Shown: positions 52,963 through 62,226 of the stretch, piece by piece
How the letters are laid out: each line of letters starts with the position of its first letter
Position numbering within the stretch: position 1 is the first letter of the stretch
Source of the DNA: Sinorhizobium meliloti
GTDB taxonomy: Bacteria; Pseudomonadota; Alphaproteobacteria; Rhizobiales; Rhizobiaceae
Direction: 5' to 3'
DNA: 64,000 nucleotides
Assembly (NCBI RefSeq): GCF_035610345.1
Contig: NZ_CP141212.1
Location: forward strand, 1,679,976-1,743,975
The notes under the pieces: model-generated
Database searches by the model: none
Told to the model about the DNA's origin: nothing
Seen by the model: the letters and a program-made list of their open reading frames with translations, nothing else
Position numbers and translations under genes: made by a program

Positions 52963-54255
52963 TCATGAAAGTGTTTCACCGGCCCGGCTGACGAGGATCT
53001 TGTCGATGCGTCGGCCGTCCATGTCGATCACCTCGAAGCGGTAGCCGTGGGCCTCGGCGGTGTCGCCCTCCTCCGGAGTCTTGCGCAACTGCTGCACCAG
53101 GAAGCCGGCTATGGTTTCGAAATCGCCGTCCGCTTCGATTCCATCGATGCCGATCTGGAGGTGAATTTCATCAATCGGCGTCCGTCCGTCTACGATATAG
53201 CTGCCGTCGTCGCGCTGGCGAATGAGAGCGTGTTCGGAATTATCATAATTCGACGGGATGACGCCGACGATTGCCTCCAGGATGTCGGCGGTGGTGATGA
53301 TCCCCTCCGTGCTCCCGTATTCGTCGACAATCATCGCCATATTGATGCTGGACGACTTGAAGGCTTCGAGAGCCTTCAGACAGGAGGCCGTCTCCGGCAG
53401 GGTAAGAATTTCGCGGACATAATCGCGGATGTTGAAGGGCGCGGCCGGCGCAACATTCAATATTTCCTTGGTAAGGACCGCGCCGATGACATCACCCGAT
53501 GGGCCGTCGATCACCGGGTAGCGCGAGTGGCCGAATTGCCGGATCTTCTGTCCGATCGTCTCCAGGCTGTCGTGAACGTCGATGAAACCGACCTCTGTGC
53601 GGTGGGTCATGATCGATTTGACGTTGCGATCGCCGAGGCGGATGATTCGCCGCAGCATCTCGTGCTCGCTCTTCTCGATGGCGCCGCTTTCGACGCCTTC
53701 CGCCATGATCGCCTGCACTTCCTCTTCGGTGACGCGATCGGCATCCTCCGGCCTCATGCCCATGAGCCGCATCGCAATAGAGGCCGCCGTTTCGAAAATA
53801 AAAACGACCGGCGCTGCGATACGGGAAAGCAGCGCCATCGGACCGGCGACCAACATGGCCAGCCCTTCCGGATTTCGCAGCGCCAGCTGCTTGGGGATGA
53901 GCTCGCCGATGACCACCGACAAAAATGTGATCAGCGTGACGACGAGTGCGACCGCGACGGTGTCGCCGTAAGGGCTGATCCAACCGATGTCGTTCAGGAA
54001 CGGAGCAATCTTTGCCGCGATCGTCGCGCCGCCATAGGCGCCCGCGAGGATGCCGACAAGGGTGATGCCGACCTGCACCGTCGACAGGAACTTGCCCGGA
54101 TCCTCGGCCAGCGTGAGCGCGGCCTCCGCGCGCCGGTTTCCCTGCTTCACCATCTGACGAAGCAGCGGCTTGCTTGCCGAGACGATTGCCATTTCCGACA
54201 ACGCGAAGAAAGCGTTGATCAAGAGCAGAATGAAAATGACAAGAAGCTCGAACAT
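52963..54255 (-). CDS. hemolysin-family CNNM/CBS-domain membrane protein
   Basis: 430-residue protein with an N-terminal CNNM (DUF21) transmembrane domain (about residues 1-200, including FFALSEMAIVSASKPLLRQM and VVIGELIPKQLALRNPE), two CBS domains (SIMTHRTEVGFIDVHDSLE; MAMIVDEYGSTEGIITTADI) and a C-terminal CorC/HlyC domain (GFLVQQLRKTPEEGD). Such proteins, including YtfL, TlyC and CorC, are probably divalent-cation or polyamine transporters; the haemolysin label is historical. Confidence 0.92.
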   Translation of the reverse strand: MFELLVIFILLLINAFFALSEMAIVSASKPLLRQMVKQGNRRAEAALTLAEDPGKFLSTVQVGITLVGILAGAYGGATIAAKIAPFLNDIGWISPYGDTVAVALVVTLITFLSVVIGELIPKQLALRNPEGLAMLVAGPMALLSRIAAPVVFIFETAASIAMRLMGMRPEDADRVTEEEVQAIMAEGVESGAIEKSEHEMLRRIIRLGDRNVKSIMTHRTEVGFIDVHDSLETIGQKIRQFGHSRYPVIDGPSGDVIGAVLTKEILNVAPAAPFNIRDYVREILTLPETASCLKALEAFKSSSINMAMIVDEYGSTEGIITTADILEAIVGVIPSNYDNSEHALIRQRDDGSYIVDGRTPIDEIHLQIGIDGIEADGDFETIAGFLVQQLRKTPEEGDTAEAHGYRFEVIDMDGRRIDKILVSRAGETLS

Positions 54256-55416
54256 AGTCTCCGGTTCACCGTTGAAAAAAGGGCCGCCGCGCGACTGCCC
54301 GCTTCCCAGATAGGCTAAGCCGCATGGTCGGGCAAGGCCACCAGCAGGATTTCACGGCCGGGCGCCGGTCCCTGGATCACGATGTTCTGAGGTCGGCTCG
54401 ACCTAAAAGCATGAACGTAAGTTAGCGGGAAGCGTCTCATAAGACGCGCGGCGCTGTAGGAAACGTATCGGAGGACTGCAACCTCTCCTCCCCTCATCCC
54501 TGTGCTCGTCACAGGGATCCAGCAGCGCCGCGTCCGCGGCGCGGGAAGCGTTCTTTCAGCCCAAGGAATTGGTCTGGCTGGATTCCTGTGACGAGCACAG
54601 GAATGAGGAAATCAAACAAGCGGCGGCGGTGGCCCGAATCTCGACAGCCCGATTAATGGAAACATGCAGCTCGAAGTGCTCGCGTCTCATAAGACGCGCG
54701 GCGCTGTTGGAAACGTATCGGAGGCCTGGAACCTCTCCTTCTGCCTCATCCGTGTGCTTGTCACAAGGATGAGAACAGCGCCGCGTCTGCGGCGCGGGAA
54801 GCATTCTTTCAGCCCAAGGACTTGGCCTGGCTGGATTCCTGTGACGAGCACAGGAATGAGGAAATCAAACAAGCGGCGGCGGTGGCCCGAATCTCGACAG
54901 CCCGATTAATGGAAACATGCAGCTCGAAGTGCTCGCGTCTCATAAGACGCGCGGCGCTGTAGGAAACGTATCGGAGGCCTGGAACCTCTCCTTCTGCCTC
55001 ATCCGTGTGCTTGTCACAAGGATGAGAACAGCGCCGCGTCTGCGGCGCGGGAAGCGTTCTTTCAGCCCAAGGACTTGGCCTGGCTGGATTCCTGTGACAA
55101 GCACAGGAATGAGGGACCGGGGATGTGCGGCTCCTACAACTTGCGCTTGCGAATATGCGAGGGATGATCAACCTGTGACGCAATGAAACGCGCCGAGGCG
55201 TCGCACCTCTCTATCCTCATCCCTGTGCTCGTCACAGGGATGAGAGCAGCGCCGCGTCTGCGGCGCGGGAAGCTTTCTTCAGCCCAAGGACTTGGTCTGG
55301 CTGGATGCCTGTGACGAGCACAGGAATGAGGAAGTTAAAAAAAGCGCGGCGGGTGTCCCGAATCTCAACAGGCCTTAGAAGGCCGCTGTCTTGTCAAAGT
55401 GTTTGAGGGCCTTCGG
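54256..55416. other. gene-free gap filled by tandem palindromic repeats
   Basis: The only large gene-free gap in the window. It is mostly the tandem array at 54434-55375. Open frames in the repeats vary between units in start and stop, lack ribosome-binding sites and are not genes. Confidence 0.7.
54434..55375. repeat. tandem array of ~250-bp units (three full, one partial)
   Basis: The marker GTCTCATAAGACGCGCGG recurs at 54434, 54684 and 54937, giving periods of 250 and 253 bp. A fourth, partial unit runs from about 55197. Each unit contains a GC palindrome GCGCCGCGTCTGCGGCGCGG and the imperfect palindromes CCTGTGCTCGTCACAGG and CCTGTGACGAGCACAGG, which are inverted with respect to each other. 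Units 2 and 3 are nearly identical over more than 200 bases. No open frame is conserved. Confidence 0.85.
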
Positions 55417-56193
55417 TCAGGCTTCTGCACCGCCGCCGCTTAGCGCCTGACGGATACGCGCACGCCCTACCTTGATCACGTGCTCCATCGCCAGGCGTGC
55501 AGCCGCTTCGTCGCGTTTGCCGATCGCCTCGACGATGCGGATATGGTTGCGCGCAACTTCGTCGATGCCGCCCTTCTCAGCTGTCGGCGAACTGAGCTTG
55601 AACACGCCCACAAGAGCTGCCTCGATCAAGCCCCCGACGGTACGCAGAAAGGGATTGCCGGATGCTTCGATGACCGAGAGATGGAACTTGAGGTCCGCTA
55701 CGGCGAGACTCTCGGGGGTGTGATTCGCCTCGCCCATGGCGACGGCGAGCCGCATCATCCCCGCGATTTCCGCATCCGACGCGTTTCTTGCCGCCAGTGC
55801 CGCAGCATGGGTCTCGAAGGCAAGCCGTACCTCGCTCAGATGGTAGAGAAAGTCCTCATCGACGCCGCAGGCGAAATGCCAGGTGAGAATGTCGCTGTCG
55901 AAGAGATTCCATTCCTTTCGGGGCGTGACGCGCGTGCCGATCCGGGCGCGCGGAACGATCATGCCCTTGGCGGCAAGCGTCTTCATCGCTTCGCGCAGTA
56001 CCGTCCGCGAGACGCGGAAACGGAGCGCCAGTTCAGGATCTCCGGGGAGAATGCTGCCGACCGGGAACTCGCCCGAAACGATCGCCTTGCCGAGCTGATC
56101 CACGACCTGTGCATGGCTCGTCCGCTTCGGCGTGCCGGATATCACGGTCTCAAGCACGCTCTTCAACCACTCCTCCCCAGGGAAACTCCTCAT
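55417..56193 (-). CDS. GntR-family (FadR subfamily) transcriptional regulator
   Basis: 258-residue regulator. The winged HTH (AQVVDQLGKAIVSGEFPVGS, FRVSRTVLREAMKTLAAKGM) covers residues about 28-92. The FCD ligand-binding domain follows, with the metal-binding His/Asp pattern around DLKFHLSVIEASGN and NHIRIVEAIGKRD. WHFACGVDEDFLYHLSEVRLAFE resembles galactonate-type (DgoR-like) regulators, but no sugar-acid genes adjoin it. It is near the BMP transporter operon, so control of that operon is possible. Confidence 0.88.
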   Translation of the reverse strand: MRSFPGEEWLKSVLETVISGTPKRTSHAQVVDQLGKAIVSGEFPVGSILPGDPELALRFRVSRTVLREAMKTLAAKGMIVPRARIGTRVTPRKEWNLFDSDILTWHFACGVDEDFLYHLSEVRLAFETHAAALAARNASDAEIAGMMRLAVAMGEANHTPESLAVADLKFHLSVIEASGNPFLRTVGGLIEAALVGVFKLSSPTAEKGGIDEVARNHIRIVEAIGKRDEAAARLAMEHVIKVGRARIRQALSGGGAEA

Positions 56194-56291
56194 CGTCAGC
56201 GTGATTCTTGCCGGCGACGATCAACACTAGATCGAATAGACGATTCCTGAAAGGCCTGCGGAGAGTTGCAGGCAAAGCCGTCGGACTATAG

Positions 56292-56318
56292 AAAACCCCG
56301 CGCACGAGGCGCGGGGTT
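56292..56318 (-). terminator. rho-independent terminator of the BMP transporter operon
   Basis: AACCCCGCGC and GCGCGGGGTT pair around a five-base loop. On the minus strand the stem is followed by a short T run. Confidence 0.85.
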
Positions 56319-56343
56319 GCAATTGCCGTGTTCGGGCGTTCGA

Positions 56344-57414
56344 TTATTGCGGCAGCTTGTCGTCTACGCCTTCGACATAGAAGTTCATGCCGAGCAGCGT
56401 CGCGTCGTCGGCGGTCTCGCCCTCTTTCAGCCACGGGCTGCCATCCTGCTTGTTGAGCGGACCGGTAAACGGCTTCAGTTCGCCGGACTTGATTTTCGCC
56501 TCCGTCGCTTCCGCCATCGCCTTCACGTCATCGGGCATGTTGGTGTAGGGCGCCATGGTCAGGATGCCGTCCTTCAGGCCGTCCCAGCTCGAAGTCGTCG
56601 ACCATGTTCCATCGAGGAAGGCCTTGGTGCGCTTCACATAGTAGGCGCCCCAGGTATCGACGATCGCAGTCAATTGCGTCTGCGGGCCGGCGGCAATCAT
56701 GTCGGATGCCTGGCCGAAAGCCTTGATACCGCGCTCGGCTGCGACCTGCATCGGCGCGGTCGTGTCGGTATGCTGAGTGATGATATCGACGCCCTGGTCG
56801 ATGAGCGCCTTGGCGGCGTCCGCTTCCTTGCCCGGATCAAACCAGGTGTTCGCCCATACGACCTTGATCTTGAAGTCCGGATTGACCGCCCGGGCACCGA
56901 TGACGAAGGCGTTGATGCCCATCACCACCTCGGGAATCGGGAACGAGGCGATGTAGCCGGCAACGCCCTTTTCCGACATTTTCGCGGCGATCTGGCCCTG
57001 AATGTAACGGCCTTCGTAGAAACGGCTGTTATAGGTGGCGACGTTCGGCGCGGTCTTGTAGCCGGTCGCGTGCTCGAACTTCACATCCGGGAACTTGCCG
57101 GCGATCTTGATCGTCGCATCCATGAACCCGAAGGACGTGGTGAAAATCAGACCACAGCCGGAACGCGCCAGGCGCTCGATCGCGCGTTCGGCGTCCGGAC
57201 CTTCCGGCACGTTTTCCAGGAACTGCGTTTCGATCTTGTCGCCGAGTTCCTTTTCGAGCTCCTGGCGGCCGATGTCGTGGGCTTGGGTCCAGCCGCCGTC
57301 TGTCTTCGAGCCGACATAGATGAAGCAGATCTTTGCCTTCTCCTGAGCGCTTGCAGCCGGCGCGATACCGAGCACGGCGACGGTGGTTGCGAGGGCGACG
57401 AGTAGTTTTTTCAT
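56344..57414 (-). CDS. BMP-family ABC transporter substrate-binding protein
   Basis: 356-residue periplasmic binding protein of the Bmp/PnrA (basic membrane protein) family. The signal peptide is KKLLVALATTVAVLGIAPAASA. The mature domain shows KICFIYVGSKTDGGWTQAHD, then the Bmp core GLIFTTSFGFMDATIKIAGKFPDVKFEH, and WFDPGKEADAAKALIDQGVDIITQH. PnrA-type proteins bind purine nucleosides. It is the last gene of the operon, after two permeases and the ATPase, and ends 25 bases before the operon terminator. Confidence 0.92.
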   Translation of the reverse strand: MKKLLVALATTVAVLGIAPAASAQEKAKICFIYVGSKTDGGWTQAHDIGRQELEKELGDKIETQFLENVPEGPDAERAIERLARSGCGLIFTTSFGFMDATIKIAGKFPDVKFEHATGYKTAPNVATYNSRFYEGRYIQGQIAAKMSEKGVAGYIASFPIPEVVMGINAFVIGARAVNPDFKIKVVWANTWFDPGKEADAAKALIDQGVDIITQHTDTTAPMQVAAERGIKAFGQASDMIAAGPQTQLTAIVDTWGAYYVKRTKAFLDGTWSTTSSWDGLKDGILTMAPYTNMPDDVKAMAEATEAKIKSGELKPFTGPLNKQDGSPWLKEGETADDATLLGMNFYVEGVDDKLPQ

Positions 57415-57460
57415 TTTTAACCTCTGTCGGTTTGAGAAATGTCCGTCTGGCTGTTGTTCT

Positions 57461-58381
57461 TCACCGGTCCGGCACAAACGGCTTGCCGAGCGATGCCGGC
57501 GTATTGATCAGGGTCATGCGCCGGTTATGCGATATGAGAATGAGTACGACAATCGTTGCGAGATAGGGAAGCGCAGTGAGGAACTGCGACGGAATGCCGA
57601 TGCCGAAAGCCTGCGCATGAAGCTGGCTTATCGAGACGGCTCCGAAGAGATATCCTCCGGCGACCACGCGCCAGGGCCGCCAGGAGGCAAAAACCACCAA
57701 TGCCAGCGCGATCCAGCCGCGGCCGGCCGACATGTTCTCCACCCATTGAGGCGTGTAGACGAGCGACAATTGCGCGCCGGCAAGTCCGGCGCAGGCGCCG
57801 CCGAACAGAACGGCCAGGTAGCGGGTGCGAATGACGTTCACGCCGAGGGCGTGGGCCGAGGCGTGGCTGTCGCCCACCGCCCGCAACTTCAACCCCGCAC
57901 GGCTCCGGAACAGAAACAGATGGACGCCCACCACGATCGCGACCGACGCATAGAATATTGCGTCCTGCCGAAACAAAAGCGGTCCGACGACCGGTATCTT
58001 CGACAGGAGCGGAATTGCGATCGGCTGCAGCTTGATACCCTGCATCCCGAGAAAACTTTCTCCGGCCATTCCGGAAACGCCGAGCCCGAGGAGCGTGAGC
58101 GCCAGGCCGGTCGCTACCTGGTTGGCAACGAGCGTCAGCGTCAGGAAGCCGAACAGCAGCGAAAACACGGCGCCGGCAGCGATGCCGGCAAGAATTCCTA
58201 CATAGGGCGAGCCGCTGAGCTGCGTCGCCGCGAAGGCGCAGACAGCGCCCATGATCAGCATGCCTTCGACGCCGAGGTTGAGCACGCCGGACCGTTCGGC
58301 GACGAGCTCGCCCAGGGCGGCGAGGACCAGTGGCGTCGCAGCCGTGATGACGCTTAAGAGGATTGCTTCGACTATGCCCAT
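57461..58381 (-). CDS. ABC transporter permease (BMP-type nucleoside importer), subunit 2
   Basis: 306-residue inner-membrane permease of the BPD_transp_2 family. It has eight or so hydrophobic helices and the family segment ERSGVLNLGVEGMLIMGAV. The cytoplasmic coupling loop region is GLKLRAVGDSHASAHALGVNV. Its ATG overlaps the stop of the other permease gene (ATGA). Together they form the membrane channel of the importer. Confidence 0.92.
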   Translation of the reverse strand: MGIVEAILLSVITAATPLVLAALGELVAERSGVLNLGVEGMLIMGAVCAFAATQLSGSPYVGILAGIAAGAVFSLLFGFLTLTLVANQVATGLALTLLGLGVSGMAGESFLGMQGIKLQPIAIPLLSKIPVVGPLLFRQDAIFYASVAIVVGVHLFLFRSRAGLKLRAVGDSHASAHALGVNVIRTRYLAVLFGGACAGLAGAQLSLVYTPQWVENMSAGRGWIALALVVFASWRPWRVVAGGYLFGAVSISQLHAQAFGIGIPSQFLTALPYLATIVVLILISHNRRMTLINTPASLGKPFVPDR

Positions 58382-59475
58382 CAGTGCGCCTCTTCCGTCT
58401 TGACCGCTGCGAAGCGATCCCACACCAGCCTGATGCGATAGTGAATGAGCGCGTCGCACGACAGCACGAAGAACAGCAGCAGCCCCTGGAAGACGCGCGT
58501 CACCTTGTCGGATACGCCGATCGAAAGCTGCGCGGCCTCGCCGCCGAGATAAGTCAACGCCAGGACGAGGCCGGCGGCCACGATTCCGAGTGGATTGAGC
58601 CGGCCGAGGAACGCGACGATGATGGCGGTGAAGCCGTAACCGGGCGAGATCACCGGACGCAGCTGCTGCATGGCTCCACTCACTTCCGAAATGCCGGCGA
58701 GCCCCGCCAGCGCGCCGGAAAACAGCATCGAGAACCAGATCATCCTGCGCGAGGAAAAGCCGGCAAAGCGCCCTGCCCGCTCGGATTGGCCGAGAACGGT
58801 GATTTCGAACCCCTTCAACGTATAGCGCATCATGAACCACACCAGCACCGCCGCGATGATCGCGAAGGCAAAACCCCAATGCGTACGCCCCGAGGCGAGC
58901 ATTTCGGGAAGGACAGCGTCCGCGCCGAACGTTCGCGTTTCCGGGAAGTTCATACCTTGAGGGTTGCGCCAAGGGCCACGCACGAGCCAGTCGAGAAAGA
59001 GCTGGGCCACATAGACCAGCATCAGACTCGTCAAGATCTCGTTCGTATTCATATGCGCCTTCAGGAAGGCCGGTATCGCGGCGAAGAGCGCTCCACCGAG
59101 CATGCCGAGAAGCATCATCAGCGGCAGTATCAACGGCGACTGCCAATCGTAGAAGAGTACCGGGAGGGCCGAGCCGGCGATTGCGCCCATGATGAACTGC
59201 CCTTCTGCGCCGATGTTCCAGTTGTTGGAGCGGAAGCAGACGGAGAGCCCGACGCCGATCAGGATCAGTGGCGCCGCCTTGATCGCGAGTTCGTGCAGCG
59301 ACCAGACCTCGCTCAGCGGCTCCACGAAGAAGCTGTAGAGCGCGGTCGCCGGATTCTTGCCGAGCAATGCGAACATCACGCCGCCGAAGATGATGGTCAG
59401 CGCAAAAGCGATGAACGGCGAGAGGATGGAAAACAGCGTCGAGGCCTTCGCGCGCTTTTCGAGTTCAATCCGCAT
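58381..59475 (-). CDS. ABC transporter permease (BMP-type nucleoside importer), subunit 1
   Basis: 364-residue permease, the longer subunit. It shows NNWNIGAEGQFIMGAIAGSA, the equivalent of the NLGVEG motif in subunit 2, and the coupling segment KGFEITVLGQSERAGRFAGF. About nine hydrophobic helices are visible. The ATG at 59475 overlaps the ATPase gene's 3' end by 11 bases, so all four genes are co-transcribed. Confidence 0.92.
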   Translation of the reverse strand: MRIELEKRAKASTLFSILSPFIAFALTIIFGGVMFALLGKNPATALYSFFVEPLSEVWSLHELAIKAAPLILIGVGLSVCFRSNNWNIGAEGQFIMGAIAGSALPVLFYDWQSPLILPLMMLLGMLGGALFAAIPAFLKAHMNTNEILTSLMLVYVAQLFLDWLVRGPWRNPQGMNFPETRTFGADAVLPEMLASGRTHWGFAFAIIAAVLVWFMMRYTLKGFEITVLGQSERAGRFAGFSSRRMIWFSMLFSGALAGLAGISEVSGAMQQLRPVISPGYGFTAIIVAFLGRLNPLGIVAAGLVLALTYLGGEAAQLSIGVSDKVTRVFQGLLLFFVLSCDALIHYRIRLVWDRFAAVKTEEAH

Positions 59476-61051
59476 GCGCTGCTCCCGTACCTTCCGCCCC
59501 GCCTTCCGATCGGCCATACATGCCACCCATCAACAGGCCGATCTTTTCGCGCGAAAGTTCACGGGCCGGATAGGGATCGGAGAGACGCCCGTCGCTTATG
59601 ACGGCAATCTCGGTCGCCACTTCGAATATTTCATCGAGGTCCTGACTGATGACAAGGACAGCGGATCCCGCTTTTGCGAGATCGACCAAGGCCTGACGGA
59701 TACGGCTCGCCGCTCCGGCGTCGACGCCCCAAGTGGGCTGGTTGACGACGAGCACGGCCGGCTGACGGTCGAGTTCCCGTCCGACGATAAACTTCTGCAG
59801 ATTGCCGCCGGAGAGTGATCCGGCCGGCGGATCCTCGCCGCTCTTGCGCACGTCCATCGCCTCGGCAATCCGCTTCGTCGCCGCCTGGACGGCGCCGTGG
59901 CGGATGATCTTCAGTGCGCCGCCGCCGAGAAAAGCCCGGCGATCCGATTGGCTGCGCGCGAGCACGAGATTGTCGGAGAGCGACAGCGCCGAGACCGCGG
60001 CGTGCCCATGGCGCTCCTCCGGCACAAAACCGGCGCCCATCAGACGGCGGGCATTGATGTTCCTGGTCCCCACCGGCCGCTGACGGATCTGGATGGCATT
60101 GTCGTCGGCGACGGGATATTCGCCCGAAAGCGCATCGAAGAGCTCGCTCTGCCCGTTGCCGGCCACACCGGCGATCGCGAGCACCTCGCCTGCCCTGACC
60201 TTGAGACAGATGTTTTTCAAGGAGACCGCAAAGGGCGTGCGCGCCGCGACGGAAAGATGCCGCGCCTCCAACTGCACGTCGCCTCTGGTGCTCGTTCCCT
60301 CCGGCGTCACGACGGCAACGTCGCTGCCTACCATCATGCGTGCAAGAGAGGCGGGCGTTTCCGCGCGCGGATCGCAGGCGCCGGTTACCTTGCCGTGTCT
60401 CAGCACCGTCGCGCGGTCGCAGATGCGCTGCACTTCCTCGAGACGATGGCTGATATAAAGGACGGAGCGCCCCTCCGATCGCAATTTCTGCAGCGTCTCG
60501 AAAAGGCGGTCGGCTTCCTGGGGCGTCAGCACCGAAGTCGGTTCGTCGAGGATGATGAGCTGCGGGTTCTGCAGGAGAGCCCGGACGATTTCGATCCGCT
60601 GCCTTTCGCCGACCGAGAGATCGGCGACATGCGCCTTCGGATCGAGCGGCAGGCCATAGATGCGCGACAGCCGTGACGCTTCCTCGGCAACCCGGGCAAG
60701 CGAAACCGACCTGTCCATCGAAAGGGCGATATTCTCGGCGACCGTCAGTGCCTCGAACAGAGAGAAATGCTGAAAGACCATGCCTATGCCGAGCCGGCGG
60801 GCGTCGCTCGGGCTGCCGATGCGAACATTCGACCCCTGCCACATGATCTCGCCGGCGCTCGGCGCGAGCACGCCGAACAGCATCTTCACCAGCGTCGACT
60901 TTCCCGCGCCGTTCTCGCCGAGCAGCGCGTGGATTTCTCCGGGTTCTATCTGCAGATCGATTGCATTGCAGGCCGCGAACGAGCCGAACAATTTCGTAAG
61001 GTTGCGAACGGCCAGCAGCGGGCCGCTCGCGGTTTGTCCCTTTTCAGGCAC
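59465..61051 (-). CDS. ABC transporter ATP-binding protein (BMP-type importer)
   Basis: 528-residue double ATPase. The first half has Walker A GENGAGKSTLVKM, signature LSVGERQRIEI and Walker B LIILDEPTSVLTP. In the second half the Walker A region is GVAGNGQSELF (degenerate), with signature LSGGNLQKFIV and Walker B region AVLVVNQPTWGVD (Asn-Gln in place of Asp-Glu). This degenerate second half is usual in carbohydrate/nucleoside-type ATPases. The start is taken as GTG at 61051, with GAAGAGGG nearby; 61114 is an in-frame alternative. Confidence 0.9.
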   Translation of the reverse strand: MPEKGQTASGPLLAVRNLTKLFGSFAACNAIDLQIEPGEIHALLGENGAGKSTLVKMLFGVLAPSAGEIMWQGSNVRIGSPSDARRLGIGMVFQHFSLFEALTVAENIALSMDRSVSLARVAEEASRLSRIYGLPLDPKAHVADLSVGERQRIEIVRALLQNPQLIILDEPTSVLTPQEADRLFETLQKLRSEGRSVLYISHRLEEVQRICDRATVLRHGKVTGACDPRAETPASLARMMVGSDVAVVTPEGTSTRGDVQLEARHLSVAARTPFAVSLKNICLKVRAGEVLAIAGVAGNGQSELFDALSGEYPVADDNAIQIRQRPVGTRNINARRLMGAGFVPEERHGHAAVSALSLSDNLVLARSQSDRRAFLGGGALKIIRHGAVQAATKRIAEAMDVRKSGEDPPAGSLSGGNLQKFIVGRELDRQPAVLVVNQPTWGVDAGAASRIRQALVDLAKAGSAVLVISQDLDEIFEVATEIAVISDGRLSDPYPARELSREKIGLLMGGMYGRSEGGAEGTGAAHAD

Positions 61052-61119
61052 GCTGCCCTCTTCCCCTCTTCGATCCCCGCTCGCCTTACTGCACGTTCCT
61101 TTGATCGTACCCAATCAAT

Positions 61120-61195
61120 CGACAAGAACCTGCAGCCACGTGAAGACTACGGCGACCTTCGCGTCCGATAAGACGCCGGCGCCGTAAGGCTTCGG
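61120..61195. repeat. fragment of dispersed intergenic mosaic element
   Basis: CGCGTCCGATAAGACGCCGG in the gap before the oxidoreductase gene is a variant of the GCGTCTCATAAGACGCGCGG core in the tandem array at 54.4-55.4 kb. It may serve as a transcript end for the oxidoreductase gene. Confidence 0.45.
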
Positions 61196-62173
61196 TCAGG
61201 GAATCAGCAATGTCGTTCCACTTGTTTTTCTTGTTTCGAGATCCGTATGCGCCCGACCTGCTTCGGCGAGCGGATAGGTCTGATTGATATTGATACGCAC
61301 TTTGTTGCTTTGCACAACATCAAACAGGGAATTTGCACATGCCTCCAGGGCCGGCCGGGTCGCGACATAAGTGAAGAGCGTCGGGCGCGTCGCATAGAGC
61401 GCGCCCTTCTGCGCCAGGATACCGATGTTGAAAGCATCCACCGGCCCGGAGGAATTGCCGAAGCTGGCCCAGAGGCCGCGCGGCTTCAGGCAGTCGAGCG
61501 AGGCCGGATAGGTGTCGCGCCCAACGGAATCGTAGACGACATCGACGCCGCGCCCTCCGGTCAAGTCCTTGACGCGCTCCACGAAATTGTCCGTGCGGTA
61601 GTTGATGACGTGGTCGTAACCATGGGCAAGAGCCAGATCGATCTTCTCCTGCGATCCGGCTGTTCCGATCACCGTCGCACCAAGTGCCTTGGCCCACTGC
61701 CCCGCAATGAGCCCGACGCCGCCGGCGGCGGCGTGAAAGAGCAAGGTCGTCTCCGGGCCTACCTTGAAGGTTTGGTTGAGAAGGTATTGCGCTGTCATGC
61801 CCTTGAGCATCATCGCAGCCGCCGTCTCCAGGCTGATTCCGTCCGGCACCTTCAAGAGTTGCGAGGCGTCTACGTTGCGCTCGCTGGCATAGGCGCCGTC
61901 AGCGGATGCATAGGCGACGCGGTCGCCGACCGAAAACATGCTGACCCCATCACCCACCGCAGTCACTACTCCGGCGCCTTCCTTGCCCGGAACGAAGGGG
62001 AGGCCGGTCGCCGACTTGTAGAGGCCGGTGCGAAAATAGACGTCGATGAAATTGAGGCCGATCGCCACCTGCCGGATCTGCACTTCGCCGGGTCCGGGCG
62101 CCGCAAGCGTCACGCCCTCCATCTTCAGAACTTCCGGTCCGCCAAGTTCGCGAACGACGATCGCCTGTGCCAT
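61196..62173 (-). CDS. qor: quinone oxidoreductase (zeta-crystallin type, MDR family)
   Basis: 325-residue NADPH-dependent quinone reductase of the medium-chain family without zinc sites. The cofactor-binding motif is LLFHAAAGGVGLIAGQWAKALGA, followed by INYRTDNFVERVKDLTGGRGVDVVYDSVG, as in E. coli Qor. The ATG at 62173 is chosen because TAGGAG lies 7 bases upstream; a TTG two codons before it is less likely. Confidence 0.9.
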   Translation of the reverse strand: MAQAIVVRELGGPEVLKMEGVTLAAPGPGEVQIRQVAIGLNFIDVYFRTGLYKSATGLPFVPGKEGAGVVTAVGDGVSMFSVGDRVAYASADGAYASERNVDASQLLKVPDGISLETAAAMMLKGMTAQYLLNQTFKVGPETTLLFHAAAGGVGLIAGQWAKALGATVIGTAGSQEKIDLALAHGYDHVINYRTDNFVERVKDLTGGRGVDVVYDSVGRDTYPASLDCLKPRGLWASFGNSSGPVDAFNIGILAQKGALYATRPTLFTYVATRPALEACANSLFDVVQSNKVRININQTYPLAEAGRAHTDLETRKTSGTTLLIP

Positions 62174-62226
62174 GTCCAACTCCTAATCGATTGCGATGAT
62201 TTCGGGCCGAGCCTGACCGATCGCGC

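Noticed and set aside
54664..55186. Short open frames repeated in successive units of the array (about 80-90 codons)
   Set aside because: They exist only because the repeat is duplicated, differ in frame and ends between units, and lack ribosome-binding sites and any family signature.
54434..55375. Possible CRISPR array or insertion sequence in the repeats
   Set aside because: Units are about 250 bp with no short repeat/spacer alternation, no cas genes, no transposase and no terminal target duplication. They are palindromic intergenic repeats.
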